Below are positions 54,501 to 63,490 of a DNA stretch of 64,000 nucleotides, piece by piece. The translations under genes and the position numbers were made by a program. The stretch covers positions 248,001 to 312,000 of the forward strand of contig CAJHZI010000302.1 in NCBI GenBank assembly GCA_905160935.1, given 5' to 3'. Source of the stretch: Enchytraeus crypticus (Eukaryota; Annelida; Clitellata; Enchytraeida; Enchytraeidae). Position 1 is the stretch's first letter. Each line of letters starts with the position of its first letter. The notes below the pieces were generated by a model. That model saw nothing but the letters and a program-made list of their open reading frames with translations. It did no database searches and had not been told where the DNA came from.

Positions 54501-57387
54501 TAAGGCAGGCTGATGATGATTAAGGCAAAACTAGCAATTATGATAATGATAAAGCTTTCTGCCCGCAATAAATACAAAAGATTACATTTCTAAGATTTTA
54601 TTATAAAATTGCATTGATTAAGCTAAACTCGATTGGGTTTTGGGAAAGAAAAGAACCAATAGGTATAATAAAGTTCGTTGTTTATGAATTCAGCATAGAG
54701 TATGAATAATAATAATAAAGGTTTAACGTCCGTTTCCTCATACAAGGATGATGTCAGGGACGTCCCCCTATTAAGAATAAGTTACAATAAGAACAAGTTA
54801 TGTCTTAGATTCAATTTAACTTTTGAAGTGACTCTTCATGGCTATAGGCGAAAATGATGGTATATTCTTTAATGTGCCGAGGATATCTAGTTAAGTAGTG
54901 TAAGATGATTAAGCATATATTTATGTCTTCTTCGATTGATTGCTTGATTGCTTAATTGACTTAACGCATTTATTGATTTATTGATTGACTGTTGCTACAG
55001 TGTCGTCACACTGCAAAAGATTTTGATATCACGTCGCTGGTAGAGAAAGAGGCGAGGAAAGCCGTGATCTCTCAAGTTGCAGGTATTTCTAGATGTGTGA
55101 TGGTGGAAGACAGGGGCAACAACAACAAACCGACACTACTGCGCATGGAGGGAGTTAATATCTTCGTGAGTATATTGACTTTTTGCAATGTTCCAATAGC
55201 TCTTTTCTGTTTTTCTATTTCATCGGCGAGCTATTTAAGACGTGGATGGATTGAAAAGTAAGTATTATGTCTGCTTATTAGTAAGTTTATATATTGAACC
55301 TGGAATGAGTTAATTAGAAGAAACAAGCGCTTACAGATTTTAATCAGATATCTACAAGCTACTGACTCAGCCCATTAATCATGTATGCATGGATATCGAT
55401 ATTATTTTAACATCTGTATTTTTTTTACTCTTTCATTAATAATTTGCATAAGACAGCCAGAGAATTTGAAAAAGTCTTAAATGATATAATGGGAATTTAT
55501 TGAAGCAGTTAATGAGAAATAACTAGGCTATAATGTAATAGTTAATTATTGTGTATTATTATTCTGTTTATCTATGCCTTTTATTGTTTTGTTGTTAGGA
55601 ATTGTACAAGTATGACAAGATATTAAATCTGAACGAGTTTTATACAAATGATATACACGCAATGGCAGAGCACTACGGCATTGAGGCTGCAAGAAGCGTC
55701 ATCATCAAGGTAATTAGTCACCCGTGCTTTGGTTATTTGCTCAAAGTATTAACTGTGCGTTAAGTTTTGTTAATAACGCCATTCATTCTGCACTATTTGA
55801 GTTCACTTTGCTTTGCGTGGTTTCAAAAGTGTTTAAGTATTCATCTGTACTATATTTTCACTTCAACTCTTCTGGACTTTATCTACCAAATAGTAATTGT
55901 AATTGAGCAATTGAAGTTTCTTAAATGATGCGAAGCTTTCCATTGACGATTTCTGTGACGTTGTACCGATTTTGAAAAGTCTTTTGAACTGTTGTTGCAG
56001 TTCGTGACGCTCTTTATTTCAAGATCGCTCGAATACTTCATTAATTTATTGGATTTCTATGGGTGACTTCCTTTTCTGACTGTTGAATTTGATCTATGAA
56101 ATGTGGAATAACCTGGTAACCTGATCTATAACGGGTAGAATTGCATCCTCGGGTGTTATTGGCATATACAGATACTTTTGTTTTGAGAACTTGGTGCCTT
56201 TAGAGGTTGATGAATGACTAATTGAGCGACTGATAGATTGATTAATTAAATTTTATATTAGAACTAAACGATAAACTTTTAGCGCTATCTTAACTTATTG
56301 TTGAAGCTGACTTTTAAATATATAAAATGATTTTTAAGAACATGAAAAGGTTATATTATTGATTAATAAAACTGTACTTGTGCAATGTTCAAACGCTGTT
56401 GTAGGAAATTCGAGATGTATTTGCGGCGTATGGTATCGGCGTCGACTATAGACATCTGTCGTTGATAGCTGACTACATGACCTTTGAAGGTCGCTACAAA
56501 GCCTTCAACCGTATGGGACTGGAGAGTCACTCTTCTCCATTCCAGAAGATGAGCTTTGAGACGACCATGATGTTCCTTAGGAACGCCATTGTCGAAGGTT
56601 TGTAAGGCTTCTCTCTAAAAATGTGAATTACAATCTATTCCTAGTTCACTGAGTATGAATTTAGAGTTTGTCAGTATTTCTTAGCAAGCAACTCTGACAG
56701 ATTAAGAGGAGAGACGATGATTAACGCAGTAGAATTTGCGCCACATGCGGTAAATCGTTTGCCTTGAAATCGGGAGACCTGGGTTCAAATCCGATAATCA
56801 AACCCAGAGCGGTGGAGTTTTCTATTTTATTTCAATCAGTGCTGGCTACTACGTTGCATGCCGTGCGTGGCAATTATTTTGGCTACATTATTCGCCGTTC
56901 AACGTGAAATAATACAAAGGAAACAATGCTGCTTTTTGACGTGATTCCTTTTATTTCCTTTTAAGTATAATAATAAACTGTGAAAATATTTCTTAATTTA
57001 TTTATCCTATCACGTTCGTGGCCTACTTCTTGTTAGGTGTGAGGTTGATACCAGGTACCTCTTTTCTGTTTAAGTGCAGTTTTTAACTATAATTATGATG
57101 AATTGCAGAGAACTTTATAACCTAGTGCTTGTCGGCCGATTGGTTGATTATTTAATCATCTAAAATCTGGTGAATTATTAATAAAAGAGTTTTATATTTG
57201 GCATTGAAACTTTTCGTATTTTAGTCTTAGGATTTGTTTGAGTTGAATGATTTATTTTAGTTGATTCAATATTTGTTTACTTTCAGGAGCCAAGGACAAT
57301 CTGAATTCTCCCTCTGCTCGCATTGTAACGGGAAGAGTAATAGGAGAAGGTACCGGTTGCTTTGACATTGTCGTGCCCATATCCTGA
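30071..57387 (+). CDS. POLR1A: RNA polymerase I largest subunit (RPA194/RPA190), complete, 33 exons
   Basis: Catalytic largest subunit of nucleolar RNA polymerase I, which transcribes the 47S/35S pre-rRNA. Exons: 30071-30236, 31164-31291, 31703-31937, 32457-32694, 33186-33456, 34139-34276, 35690-35821, 36801-37021, 37597-37729, 38270-38353, 38642-38780, 39478-39701, 40511-40594, 41243-41509, 42354-42470, 42914-43131, 43961-44045, 44343-44543, 45128-45256, 45810-45974, 47093-47289, 47575-47704, 48248-48391, 49290-49517, 50283-50332, 50991-51155, 51858-52084, 53002-53183, 53770-53850, 55001-55165, 55599-55709, 56405-56597, 57287-57387. They join in frame to 1782 codons plus TGA (human protein 1720). 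Start [17 protein letters not shown] aligns with the conserved [13 protein letters not shown]-terminus. The protein is collinear with human POLR1A from end to end and no frame damage was seen. Confidence 0.95.
30475..30565 (-). mobile_element. SINE family E end (TTAAACCTTTATTATT) in POLR1A intron 1
   Basis: Contains ATGTCCCTGATATAATCC, TTGGATGAGAAACTGACC and TTAAACCTTTATTATTG followed by ATT repeats. Other members are at 43700-43905, 54705-54780 and 62150-62345. All share the ATT-repeat end rather than a long poly-A. Confidence 0.6.
34772..35617. mobile_element. Foldback element / large MITE, about 846 bp, in POLR1A intron 6
   Basis: Two arms of roughly 380 bp (34772-35150 and 35240-35617) are inverted copies around a ~90-bp centre. 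Outer ends are TACACTGTGTTTTTTATAAC and GTTATAAGAAACACAGTGTA. Inner blocks match in reverse complement, for example AGTACAGGATTACGGGCGT left and ACGCCCGTAATCCTGTACT right. A TA target (TATACACTGTG...CACAGTGTATA) would suit a Tc1/mariner-like origin. No transposase. Confidence 0.85.
36305..36690. repeat. Direct duplication of ~190 bp before POLR1A exon 8
   Basis: The blocks TTTGGTAGGTTCTTT, AATATGCCTGTTGTACATGT, AAAAGGATTGACAACAT and GAAGATGGAAATAACTTC occur in the same order at about 36314-36500 and 36509-36690, with modest divergence. Confidence 0.88.
36801..39701 (+). CDS. POLR1A: POLR1A active-site exons 8-12 (NADFDGDE)
   Basis: Exon 8 encodes [16 protein letters not shown], exon 10 [16 protein letters not shown], and exon 11 [20 protein letters not shown] with the three Mg2+-binding aspartates at residues 605, 607 and 609. 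Exon 12 continues with [15 protein letters not shown]. All catalytic residues expected of a multisubunit polymerase largest subunit are intact. Confidence 0.95.
37034..37415. repeat. ATCACATCTTATC minisatellite after POLR1A exon 8 donor
   Basis: Dense CATATTATCACATATCACGT and CACATCTTATCACATCAC units begin about 12 bases after the donor at 37022. Units of 10-11 bases form higher-order repeats of about 70 bp (CGTCTTATCGCATCACATG recurs four times). Open frames over this stretch are repeat-driven. Confidence 0.92.
40175..40270 (+). mobile_element. Repeat family B fragment in POLR1A intron 12
   Basis: Short piece with TCTGAGTTGGTTTCTCATTG, CTTTCCTTGTTTTTGC and TTTGTTGCCTCTTAGAACA, matching the middle of family B. 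Confidence 0.5.
40702..40755. repeat. (AT)n microsatellite in POLR1A intron
   Basis: About 27 AT units in the intron after exon 13. Confidence 0.95.
41955..42250 (+). mobile_element. Most complete SINE family D copy with LINE-like tail
   Basis: Blocks in order: CATGTTGTGTCCGGGTCG, GAAGGCGACTCAAGCAAC, AACGTCAGAAAAGGCATTCG, GGTTGGTGAGCGCCTAGGC. A segment homologous to the RTE-like LINE 3' end follows (GGGGATTGACTGATGATATA, GTGGGACAGGGAGGACTGGA), then CCCGACCCTGGTTAAACTGG and a GATGATGAT tail. Confidence 0.7.
43150..43200 (+). mobile_element. Solitary 3' tail of the 5S-derived SINE
   Basis: CCTTAAACAAGCGTCTGTGC, TTACTGACCCAGTGTGCCGT and TATGTTTT match the end of the copy at 12481-12775, without the 5S-like head. 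It may be a truncated SINE or the LINE whose tail the SINE shares. Confidence 0.65.
43700..43910 (+). mobile_element. SINE family E copy
   Basis: AATAATAATAAAGGTTTAAC, GTTTCCTCATACAAGGATGA, a C-run (43759-43770), ACAAATCGATTCACC, CTGAAAAAACACGTGCTGAA and GAGAAAGAAAAAGATCC. The inverted copy at 62150-62345 has the same blocks. Confidence 0.65.
43961..49517 (+). CDS. POLR1A: POLR1A bridge-helix and trigger-loop exons 17-24
   Basis: Exons 17-19 carry [50 protein letters not shown] and [14 protein letters not shown], covering the funnel, bridge helix and trigger-loop base. Exons 23-24 join as [23 protein letters not shown] followed by TFHFAGRG and [10 protein letters not shown], the trigger-loop/cleft signature. 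Confidence 0.94.
44740..45085 (-). mobile_element. Repeat family B copy plus GAT-tail fragment
   Basis: GTCGTAAGAGGCGACTGAGC, GGAAGGCAATGGGAAACCAC, CTATAGGCTACATTAAGG and TTGAACCTGCGACATTTATG, ending in a GA run. Immediately after, AAACTGGGATTTAAGGGAAG and ATGATGATGATG form a separate LINE-tail fragment. Confidence 0.65.
46735..46990 (+). mobile_element. Repeat family B variant
   Basis: CTCTCTCTCTTAGTGCACTG, CCCACTGGCAGGTTCATGG, ACACTATTGG-like spacer, TTCTTGGGAGATTCTG, GAAGTGGACCCCCTCA, ACTAACATTTACTGGGAAGG and GGCGTCATTCCCTGAGAA. The open frame over it (46780-47040) is not a gene. Confidence 0.65.
47998..48160 (-). mobile_element. tRNA-derived SINE (family A) with hairpin head, minus orientation
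   Basis: The reverse complement has the near-perfect head hairpin CGACATCGCCACTGGCT with AGCCAGTGGCGATGT, then GGCAAGATATTCGACCGCGG, TGGGTTCAAATCCTGGGC and CGCCCGTCACTGACATCG. It lies about 90 bases upstream of POLR1A exon 23. Confidence 0.82.
49526..49559 (+). other. Hairpin directly after POLR1A exon 24 donor
   Basis: CTTTTCTTATTCAGTT, two-base loop TC, AACTGAATAAGAAAAG: an exact 16-bp stem starting eight bases after the GT at 49518. In the pre-mRNA it could occlude or present the 5' splice site. Confidence 0.8.
51466..51520. repeat. (AT)n microsatellite in POLR1A intron 26
   Basis: About 27 AT units. Confidence 0.95.
51858..53183 (+). CDS. POLR1A: POLR1A acidic jaw insertion exons 27-28
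   Basis: Two exons encode the low-complexity acidic/basic insertion typical of Pol I largest subunits. The first has [15 protein letters not shown] and [12 protein letters not shown]; the second has nine consecutive Asp codons (all GAT, 53097-53123), then KNKKKKKQ. Length differs from human, as usual for this insertion. Confidence 0.9.
52735..52910 (+). mobile_element. Repeat family B copy
   Basis: TCTCTCTCTCTCTAGTGTTC, CGGTAGGTCTAAGGTATATA, TTAATCCCTTCACAAATGGC and TATGCCTTAACCACACC. Truncated before the CCACCTC block. Confidence 0.65.
53360..53605 (+). mobile_element. RTE/L2-like LINE 3' fragment with intact C-terminal frame
   Basis: An open frame (53363-53566) reads [33 protein letters not shown] and [16 protein letters not shown]. 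This is the well-known C-terminal tail of many non-LTR reverse transcriptases (W-GH-R ... GR--W ... G--DR--WR). The 3' end is TTAAACTGGGATTTAAGGGA then GATGATGATGA. It is 5'-truncated and lies in POLR1A intron 28. Other tails of this type: 9120-9180, 31045-31095, 39840-39880, 45050-45085 and 48915-49045. Confidence 0.8.
53945..54190 (+). mobile_element. Repeat family B variant
   Basis: TAGTGCACTGCCTACTGGCA, GGTCCATGGTATATAACGCC, TCTACCTTCCGTTTTCC, CATACGAGTGGATCTTTAAA, GACGAGGTGGGCCCCCTATG and GGCGTCATTCCCTGAGAA. Same type as 46735-46990. Confidence 0.65.
54700..54785 (+). mobile_element. SINE family E fragment
   Basis: AATAATAATAAAGGTTTAAC, GTCCGTTTCCTCATACAAGG and ATGATGTCAGGGACG. Confidence 0.6.
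56710..56830 (+). mobile_element. tRNA-like SINE head
   Basis: GGTAAATCGTTTGCCTTGAA, then GGGAGACCTGGGTTCAAATC: a tRNA-like anticodon region followed by a good B box. No acceptor stem closes it, so not a tRNA gene. Confidence 0.45.
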
Positions 57388-57967
57388 TCTCAACTGATTC
57401 TGTAGAGTACTAATAATGACAGTTATTAATAATTATTTGATGGCGCAGTTGGCAACGTGCCAGATAATGTTGGTCTCCATCTCCTTCTGATATGAATGCA
57501 GACATTAAAATGTTGCCTTTTAACGTTTAGATAAGTGCATTCGTATAAAATTCTAGATATGTAAAATTTATTTAGTAATACGTCGCAATAAATAGTAAAT
57601 CAGTAATGCCAAAACTTAAAAGACTTTGGACTATTAGTTTTCTTGAGCGCCTCTCTGATATCTTGATAACAATATTTAATATTTAATGTATAAACATTTC
57701 TATAGGCTCCGAGATAAGTAGGAAAATTATAACTTAGATTTTATTTGGTTACAGATGTTAGTCTACTATTATGTATTGGTTGATTTTTTAGGTTAACGTT
57801 TTAAAACAATGATACGAGATGTTTCTAGGCTAGTTGAAATTAACTGTTTAGAAATTTTACAGTCTCAAAATCTTGTTCTAGGCTTTGTGAAGTTTTTCGC
57901 TTTGAATGATAAAATTGACGAGTCGTTTTGGTTTTATTCTATTTTTAACAGATCGTGTTTGAAGTTG

Positions 57968-57973
57968 AATAAA
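57968..57973 (+). terminator. POLR1A polyadenylation signal candidate (distal)
   Basis: AATAAA followed by GT-rich CTGTGTGTATAATG and a T-run. A proximal AATAAA is at 57587-57592, 200 bases after the stop, but without an obvious GT-rich element. Confidence 0.5.
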
Positions 57974-58494
57974 CTGTGTGTATAATGTAAATGTCCTTTT
58001 TTGTATTCTTGTAGCCAAACTACGCAAATTCATGTTAAAATAGTCTGCTCCTACATTTCAAAGTAAGACTGCGGGAGTTAACATTTAATTTAATCGTAAC
58101 AATATAAGAAATTAACAATTAGACATTTTTAACAATTAATCCAAAATCTTGTTTTGCCTACTTGTCATAAGTAATTTTCGATTTCTTAAAAATACTGGTC
58201 AGGATGGCGAAAATATAAGGCCGTTTCGGGTCGCATGTCTGATTATTATTATTTTTACTTTGGATTGTGTGGTTGCCGTAAGCAACTTTTCTGTATGATT
58301 TGCCATAAATCATTCGCTTATTACTGATGGAACGCAAAGCATTATATTTTTCTATTGTTTGGAAAATTAACTACAATTGAAGTTAAATTGATCGTTAATT
58401 TTAAAAATTCAACTATTAAAAACGTTTAAATAGTTACCATGCCCATTCATAGCTCAATGGATTTTAGCTGAATTGATATACAAATACCGCTTTT

Positions 58495-58660
58495 CAGGAA
58501 GGGCATTCGGTTGGTGAAATTGCTACAAAAATTTAAACGAATGGAAAAGACTCAAATAGGGGAATTGACTGGTGGTGTGGTGTAGGACAGAGAGGATTTG
58601 AGACTGTCTATTTGTATCCCGACCCTGGTTAAACTGGGATTCAAGGGAGAATGATGATTC
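58495..58660 (+). mobile_element. SINE family D / LINE tail fragment
   Basis: AAGGGCATTCGGTTGGTGAA, ATTTAAACGAATGGAAAAG, GGGGAATTGACTGGTGGTG, CCCGACCCTGGTTAAACTGG and GATTCAAGGGAGAATGATG. Confidence 0.65.
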
Positions 58661-58924
58661 CAAATACCGCTGTAATTGATTTGCGACACTCAGACTTTAA
58701 CAAACTGTCCTTTAGGCAAGGACATCGTTTTAATTCTTCGCTCAAATCTCTTAATCCATTGAACAAACTATTGATTAATCCATTGAACCATTGATTAATC
58801 CATTGAACAAACCTGTATATTAAATAATATATTTCACTAAAAGTGGATATAGGCAGATTTCACTGTTGAATGGCTTTATTCATAAATTATCGATACTACT
58901 TATAGGTTCGTCTTGAATATGAAT

Positions 58925-59115
58925 AATTGTAGAGAGCTCGCCTCTTGAATGAGAGGTCGCTGGTTCGAGACTGCGTTGCGACCTGAGTTTTTCTCTTCCG
59001 TGGGGCTAATAAAAACCCAGACGTGTACACTTGGTGGTGTCAGGCCGATTGATAGCCGACCTTACTGTTCCATTTCGTATCTAGTCCCCTCCGTGTAGAC
59101 CCCGAATCAGGATTA
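58925..59115 (+). mobile_element. Second type of tRNA-derived SINE
   Basis: Head AGCTCGCCTCTTGAATGAGA and GGTCGCTGGTTCGAGACTG has a CCTCT/AGAGG anticodon-like stem and a canonical B box, then GCGACCTGAGTTTTTCTC, GGGGCTAATAAAAACCC and GTACACTTGGTGGTGTCAGG. No other copy in the window. Confidence 0.55.
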
Positions 59116-59809
59116 AAGGAACGCGAAACGGAGGTTTTCTATAGGATTCTACCTTATTTAATTGGAGATTACTCTTTCAAAGCACCATCAGTAGTCTAAT
59201 TGCAAAAGGTATTTCAGGCAATGTACTAGACCTCGTTTAGTTCCTCTGAGAATAATCGAATATTGTTTATTTACTATCTAAAATTATATCTTAAACAAAA
59301 TTTCACCGATGAAACCAAGCGCACGATTCGCTTTGTTCTGCTGAAAATGATATCAACAAACCGGATACTCGCTGACACCTTGCGTTAATAATTCTATTTA
59401 TTGTTTAGCAATCCAGCAGTTTACATCAACATCTTCCCATGCTAAATATTACCTCATTTATTTCTTAAAATTTCTGTCACTGAAACATATTTATATAAAA
59501 TACATGTATGTATGTCCAAGAATTAGGATCCGTGATAAAATTGAAATCGGGGTAGAGGGGTGTTTGGAGCTCAAGAGGTTGCAACTGATGTCGATATTTA
59601 AGGCCCAGTGTTTAGCTAAGATCTGCTCTGATATTAGTATGTTTATTTTATTTTCTGCTCGTCTCGTATTCTTCATACCTGGATGAGCGTTGATGAGTTG
59701 ATAGGTTGTCAGCAAATTTATACGAAAGCTGTAATAAAATAGCCCTGCTAAAATAAAAACAACTTTTGAAAAGGCTAATATCCAGGGCATTGTTCTGGTT
59801 TGTATCTTT

Positions 59810-59985
59810 TACATCACCGAATATCTTATCGACATCGCCACCGTCTGGAGCCGGTGGCGATGTCGATAAGATATTCGACCGCGGATCAGTATGTGCTAGG
59901 TTCAAATTCTGGGCTCTCCCGTCACTGACAACGCTTTCGAGTGAGGAAACCCGCGTTAACGAAATCTTTTAAACTTTTTTACATA
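59810..59985 (+). mobile_element. tRNA-derived SINE (family A) with long hairpin head
   Basis: A perfect 23-bp stem (59821-59843 and 59852-59874; ATATCTTATCGACATCGCCA... inverted) with an 8-base loop precedes TTCGACCGCGGATCAGTATG and B-box-like AGGTTCAAATTCTGGGC, then CCGTCACTGACAACGC. Same body as other family A copies. Confidence 0.82.
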
Positions 59986-59999
59986 CATCAGCTAGAGAT

Positions 60000-61240
60000 T
60001 TTTCTATATATATTAATTTTATTCATATTCACGTGTTTAAAAAGTTATGTTAAGATTTTTTCAGGCTGTGGAGGAGAAAAATTATTCTCCAGCTTCAGTT
60101 AGCTATTCACCAAGAAAAATTATTTTATTTGAAAATTATCTGTATTTTGACGAGGCGCAATTTTGATATTTACCTGCAACTGTTATTGTACAGATATGAA
60201 ATGTTTTGGCCTTTAGAAACGAAGTCTAGTTGATTGAAGTTAACTAGTTATCCGCGTTTTAGCGCTACTGAAATTTGAAGTTGAACGACGTGTTTTAAAG
60301 TGCGCTTGGTCCTTGCTTGATTCATTCATTCTTTCGTTGGTTGGTTGATTAATTGAGTGTTTTAATGATTTTTTAAATTGATTAAGTGATTGTATGAGTG
60401 ATTAATCTCTAAGTTATTGATCGAGTGAGTGATTGATTGACTGTGTGACTGATCGATTGATTGATGGATCGATTGATTTATTGGCGATAAGTCTATGGAT
60501 TCGATAGATTAAAATGCTCTCTTTACTGTTGTAGATATCGTAGAAGTTCTGTTGTAATGATAACACCGTAATTATTCGAGTATCTAGCATCAGACTTTGG
60601 CCGATAACTAATCAATGTAGACTTAGTTAATGTTGATGCCGCTTTTATAATAATGCGACGATTAGTTCCCTCGATTTCTATGTTTAGTTCAAAGAAGCAA
60701 ACAATCCTTTCAAAATTTCCGCATCAGAATAAGTAAAATATTAAGCCAAGTTATTCTGATATAGCTAATCGAATTTAAAATAGCCATTCATTCTATTTTA
60801 AAATCGATTTTTTCCAATGAATAAAGAATGTCGTCAAATTACAATTAGTATCAACATTTTTGTTGAGGACCAATGAATTTATTCAAAAACCTTGACATTT
60901 GGTATGCGGAGACGTTAGATATGAAGTCAGGCTGAATATATTTCAACGTTTTCACCAGACAGAGGAGGTAATTTATCCCTAACGACTGTTTTTACGTCTG
61001 ATGATAATTGTTAGTTTTGTCGTAAATCTTGAAGCCGAGTAGTGTAAGTGTTATCCTAAGCGTGATGGTGTAGCGCTAGCGTAAGCTCTCGACCGTGTGC
61101 AGCGAACAATTATAGCAGTTCGAACGTCAACAATCAAAATAACCAAATAGTGTTGATAGTCGTAATATATCCCGCCGTAAATATACAAAATTGGTAATAT
61201 TAATTATTTATTTATAGACCTACTTCTCTACTTGTCAGAG
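60000..61240. other. Non-coding stretch, nothing recognised
   Basis: AT-rich sequence without convincing exons. It contains a short GATT-rich region at 60310-60480 and a tRNA-like fragment at 61065-61130 (GCGTAAGCTCTCGACC, CAGTTCGAACGTC). The stretch 63490-64000 is likewise unassigned. Confidence 0.5.
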
Positions 61241-61249
61241 TGAAATGCT

Positions 61250-61365
61250 CTAGATATCCGAACGCCGATAAGTATGTATGGGTTCAAATCCTGGGCTATC
61301 CCGTCACTGATATCCCTTTGGAGTGGTGAAACTGGCTTAGCATTAGCTTTACAGCTTTTGTGCTA
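61250..61365 (+). mobile_element. tRNA-derived SINE (family A), 5'-truncated
   Basis: GGGTTCAAATCCTGGGCTAT, CCCGTCACTGATATCCC and TTAGCATTAGCTTTACAGC. No hairpin head. Confidence 0.65.
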
Positions 61366-62149
61366 GGGTAGAACTGCTCGCTGCAATATGCACCTGTGAT
61401 CCCACGCAATGTCTACGCTTCCCTCAAATGAAGAGCTATAGCAAAGCTATACAATAGAAAACTCCAGATACTGTCGCTAATGACAACATTGAACACTCTT
61501 GAAACTAGACAAAGCCTATAAGCTAAAAGAAAAAGGTTACAACCAGTGCAATTTCAAAAACCAAGAAAACCAGTCCGAAGATAAAAATAAACGGTTATAC
61601 TTCAAAAGGAAGCTAGCATACGGTATGTGAAACCAAACGAACGAGAAAATAAAACTATAAAGACGTGTATTTAGATACAAGCAAGCTTGTCGTACAGTAG
61701 TAGTAGTAGCCTATATCGAAATACATGTATGGTCAAAAACTAGCGAAGAAACGTAAATACTTTTATCTATTCAAATAATGCAAATACTTTGCTCTATTTG
61801 AATATTGCCAATATGTACAAGGCCTTTTTTATAAATAGCGTAATTATATAAGCCCAAATAAAATTAATAGTCTAGCCTATATCTATTCCTGCTTTTATCG
61901 TATACTGAAGTCATGCAGTTGAAACTTGCAAATAGTAAATGCAAGGCGTTAAACAGAACTTTATCTTAATAAGGCACTTGTAAAACGAAACTGTTGGAGA
62001 CTTTTAAAGTTTGATTAGACTAACTGTTGGAAAAAACGTTTAAAACTAGATATTCATAAGTGTTGCCGATAAACTTCTAAAACTAAATAAGCATAACAGT
62101 TTGAACACTCCATTATATATGTAAGTTGAAAACACATCTCGTTCCGTCA

Positions 62150-62345
62150 TAGATTTTTCCATCTTGCCTGACTGTTTTTTGATCACCGGACTGACACCGT
62201 TTAGGATCTTTTTCTTTCTCTTCAGCACGTGCTTTTTCAGATCGTTTTAGGTCAATCGATTTGTAGTAACATGTAAGGAGAGAAGCCCCTGACATCATCC
62301 TTGTATGAGGAAACAAACGTTAAACCTTTATTATTATATTATAGA
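62150..62345 (-). mobile_element. SINE family E, inverted copy
   Basis: TTAGGATCTTTTTCTTTCTC, TTCAGCACGTGCTTTTTCAG, ATCATCCTTGTATGAGGAAA and GTTAAACCTTTATTATT are the reverse of the blocks at 43700-43910. Confidence 0.68.
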
Positions 62346-62502
62346 AATCAACTAGATAAGCTTGACTGTTGAAAATAAATTTAAAACTGGATAACCCCAA
62401 CTGTTTGAGATAAACTTTAAAAACTAGATAGGATTAACTGTTAAAAATCAAATAGATAACACTAACTGCTTGAGATAAACTTCAAAACTTGATAATCCTA
62501 AC

Positions 62503-62675
62503 CAGTGGCGTAGCCAGGATTTAGTCTTGGGAGAGGCTCCTTAATCTTGGGGGACACTTTGGGGAGGTACACACTTTATACAATGTTTCTCTTATATTTT
62601 GGCCTTAATAAAACTTTTACATGACATCTTGGAGGGGCACATGCCCCTCCCTGCCTCTCCGTCACTACGCCACTG
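62503..62675. mobile_element. hAT-type MITE, 173 bp, with exact 8-bp TSD
   Basis: Perfect 11-bp terminal inverted repeats CAGTGGCGTAG / CTACGCCACTG, flanked by ATCCTAAC at 62495-62502 and 62676-62683. A subterminal palindrome GGGGCACATGCCCC resembles that of the larger hAT-like element at 26838-27628. Confidence 0.9.
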
Positions 62676-63374
62676 ATCCTAACTGTTTGAGATAAACTTT
62701 TAAAACTAGATAAGTCTTTCAGTTTAAGCCAATGACATTGACAAGCACAGTCGACTGGACGCTCCACGTCAGTGCCTCGAGTTATTTTACAAGAGTTCAA
62801 ACAAGTTAGTTCAGCTGAGGAACGGTTGTGTATGATTTGCTTCACGCGTTTCCTGGCAACTCATAAATTCCAGTAAATGCCTCCCAAGCTGCAGGTAACA
62901 ACTTTCCACTATGGCCTGTAAGCTTCCATTGCGCTAATTTACAAAATACATCCTTCTGTTTGTGTAACGCTTTTTCAATTTAGGGCGTTGAAAGCACGCT
63001 TTCAAGTATTTTCTAATTTTCCTCTGACGCTGTATGAATTTGATACGCACAGCTCTGCTCAGTATTAACATTTGCGCAGGTGTTGTGTGTTGAATAGTAA
63101 AGAGCGGTAAGTCGTATAACAGGAATCACAAATCCTTCGGCTTACGGATTTAAAACACATAAATGTTTGATGTAGATGCTAAGTGGCCTATATAGTTCTG
63201 CGGTATAAAGCTTTGAAAATGGCCAAGCACGTAGCTTCTAAGTTTTATGAGATTGTTTACTCCAATGTTTTCAAAATACAATCAATCGCGATTTACTTTG
63301 TTCTTTTTTGCTCTCTAATCTTTACTGTAACTGAAGATGCAGTTTTTAGTATAAAGTAGACATTAGTCTATTCT

Positions 63375-63490
63375 CCGTGACATTATAACTTAATATGTGA
63401 GGGTTCAAATCCTGGGCTTACCCGTCACTGACATCGCTTCGAGTGAGGAAGCTACGTTAACATTAGCTTTACCAGCTTTAAGAGGCTTGC
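63375..63490 (+). mobile_element. tRNA-derived SINE (family A), 5'-truncated
   Basis: GGGTTCAAATCCTGGGCTTA, CCCGTCACTGACATCGC, GAGTGAGGAAGCTACG and TTAACATTAGCTTTACC. Upstream hairpin missing. Confidence 0.68.

Larger units (their letters stand above)
61985..62730. repeat. ~36-bp diverged tandem array with two nested insertions
   Basis: Units near AACTGTTTGAGATAAACTTT plus AAAACTAGATAAGC recur about nine times. A family E SINE (about 62150-62345) and a hAT MITE (62503-62675) interrupt the array; repeat sequence continues on each side. Confidence 0.78.

Noticed and set aside
56735-56800. Functional tRNA gene
   Set aside because: B box only; arms do not pair as a cloverleaf by eye.
58925-58985. 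Functional tRNA gene
   Set aside because: A good B box and an anticodon-like stem are present, but no closing acceptor stem and a SINE-like body follows.
62576-62845. Minus-strand open frame of 89 codons
   Set aside because: Overlaps the hAT MITE and tandem array; no conserved motif.
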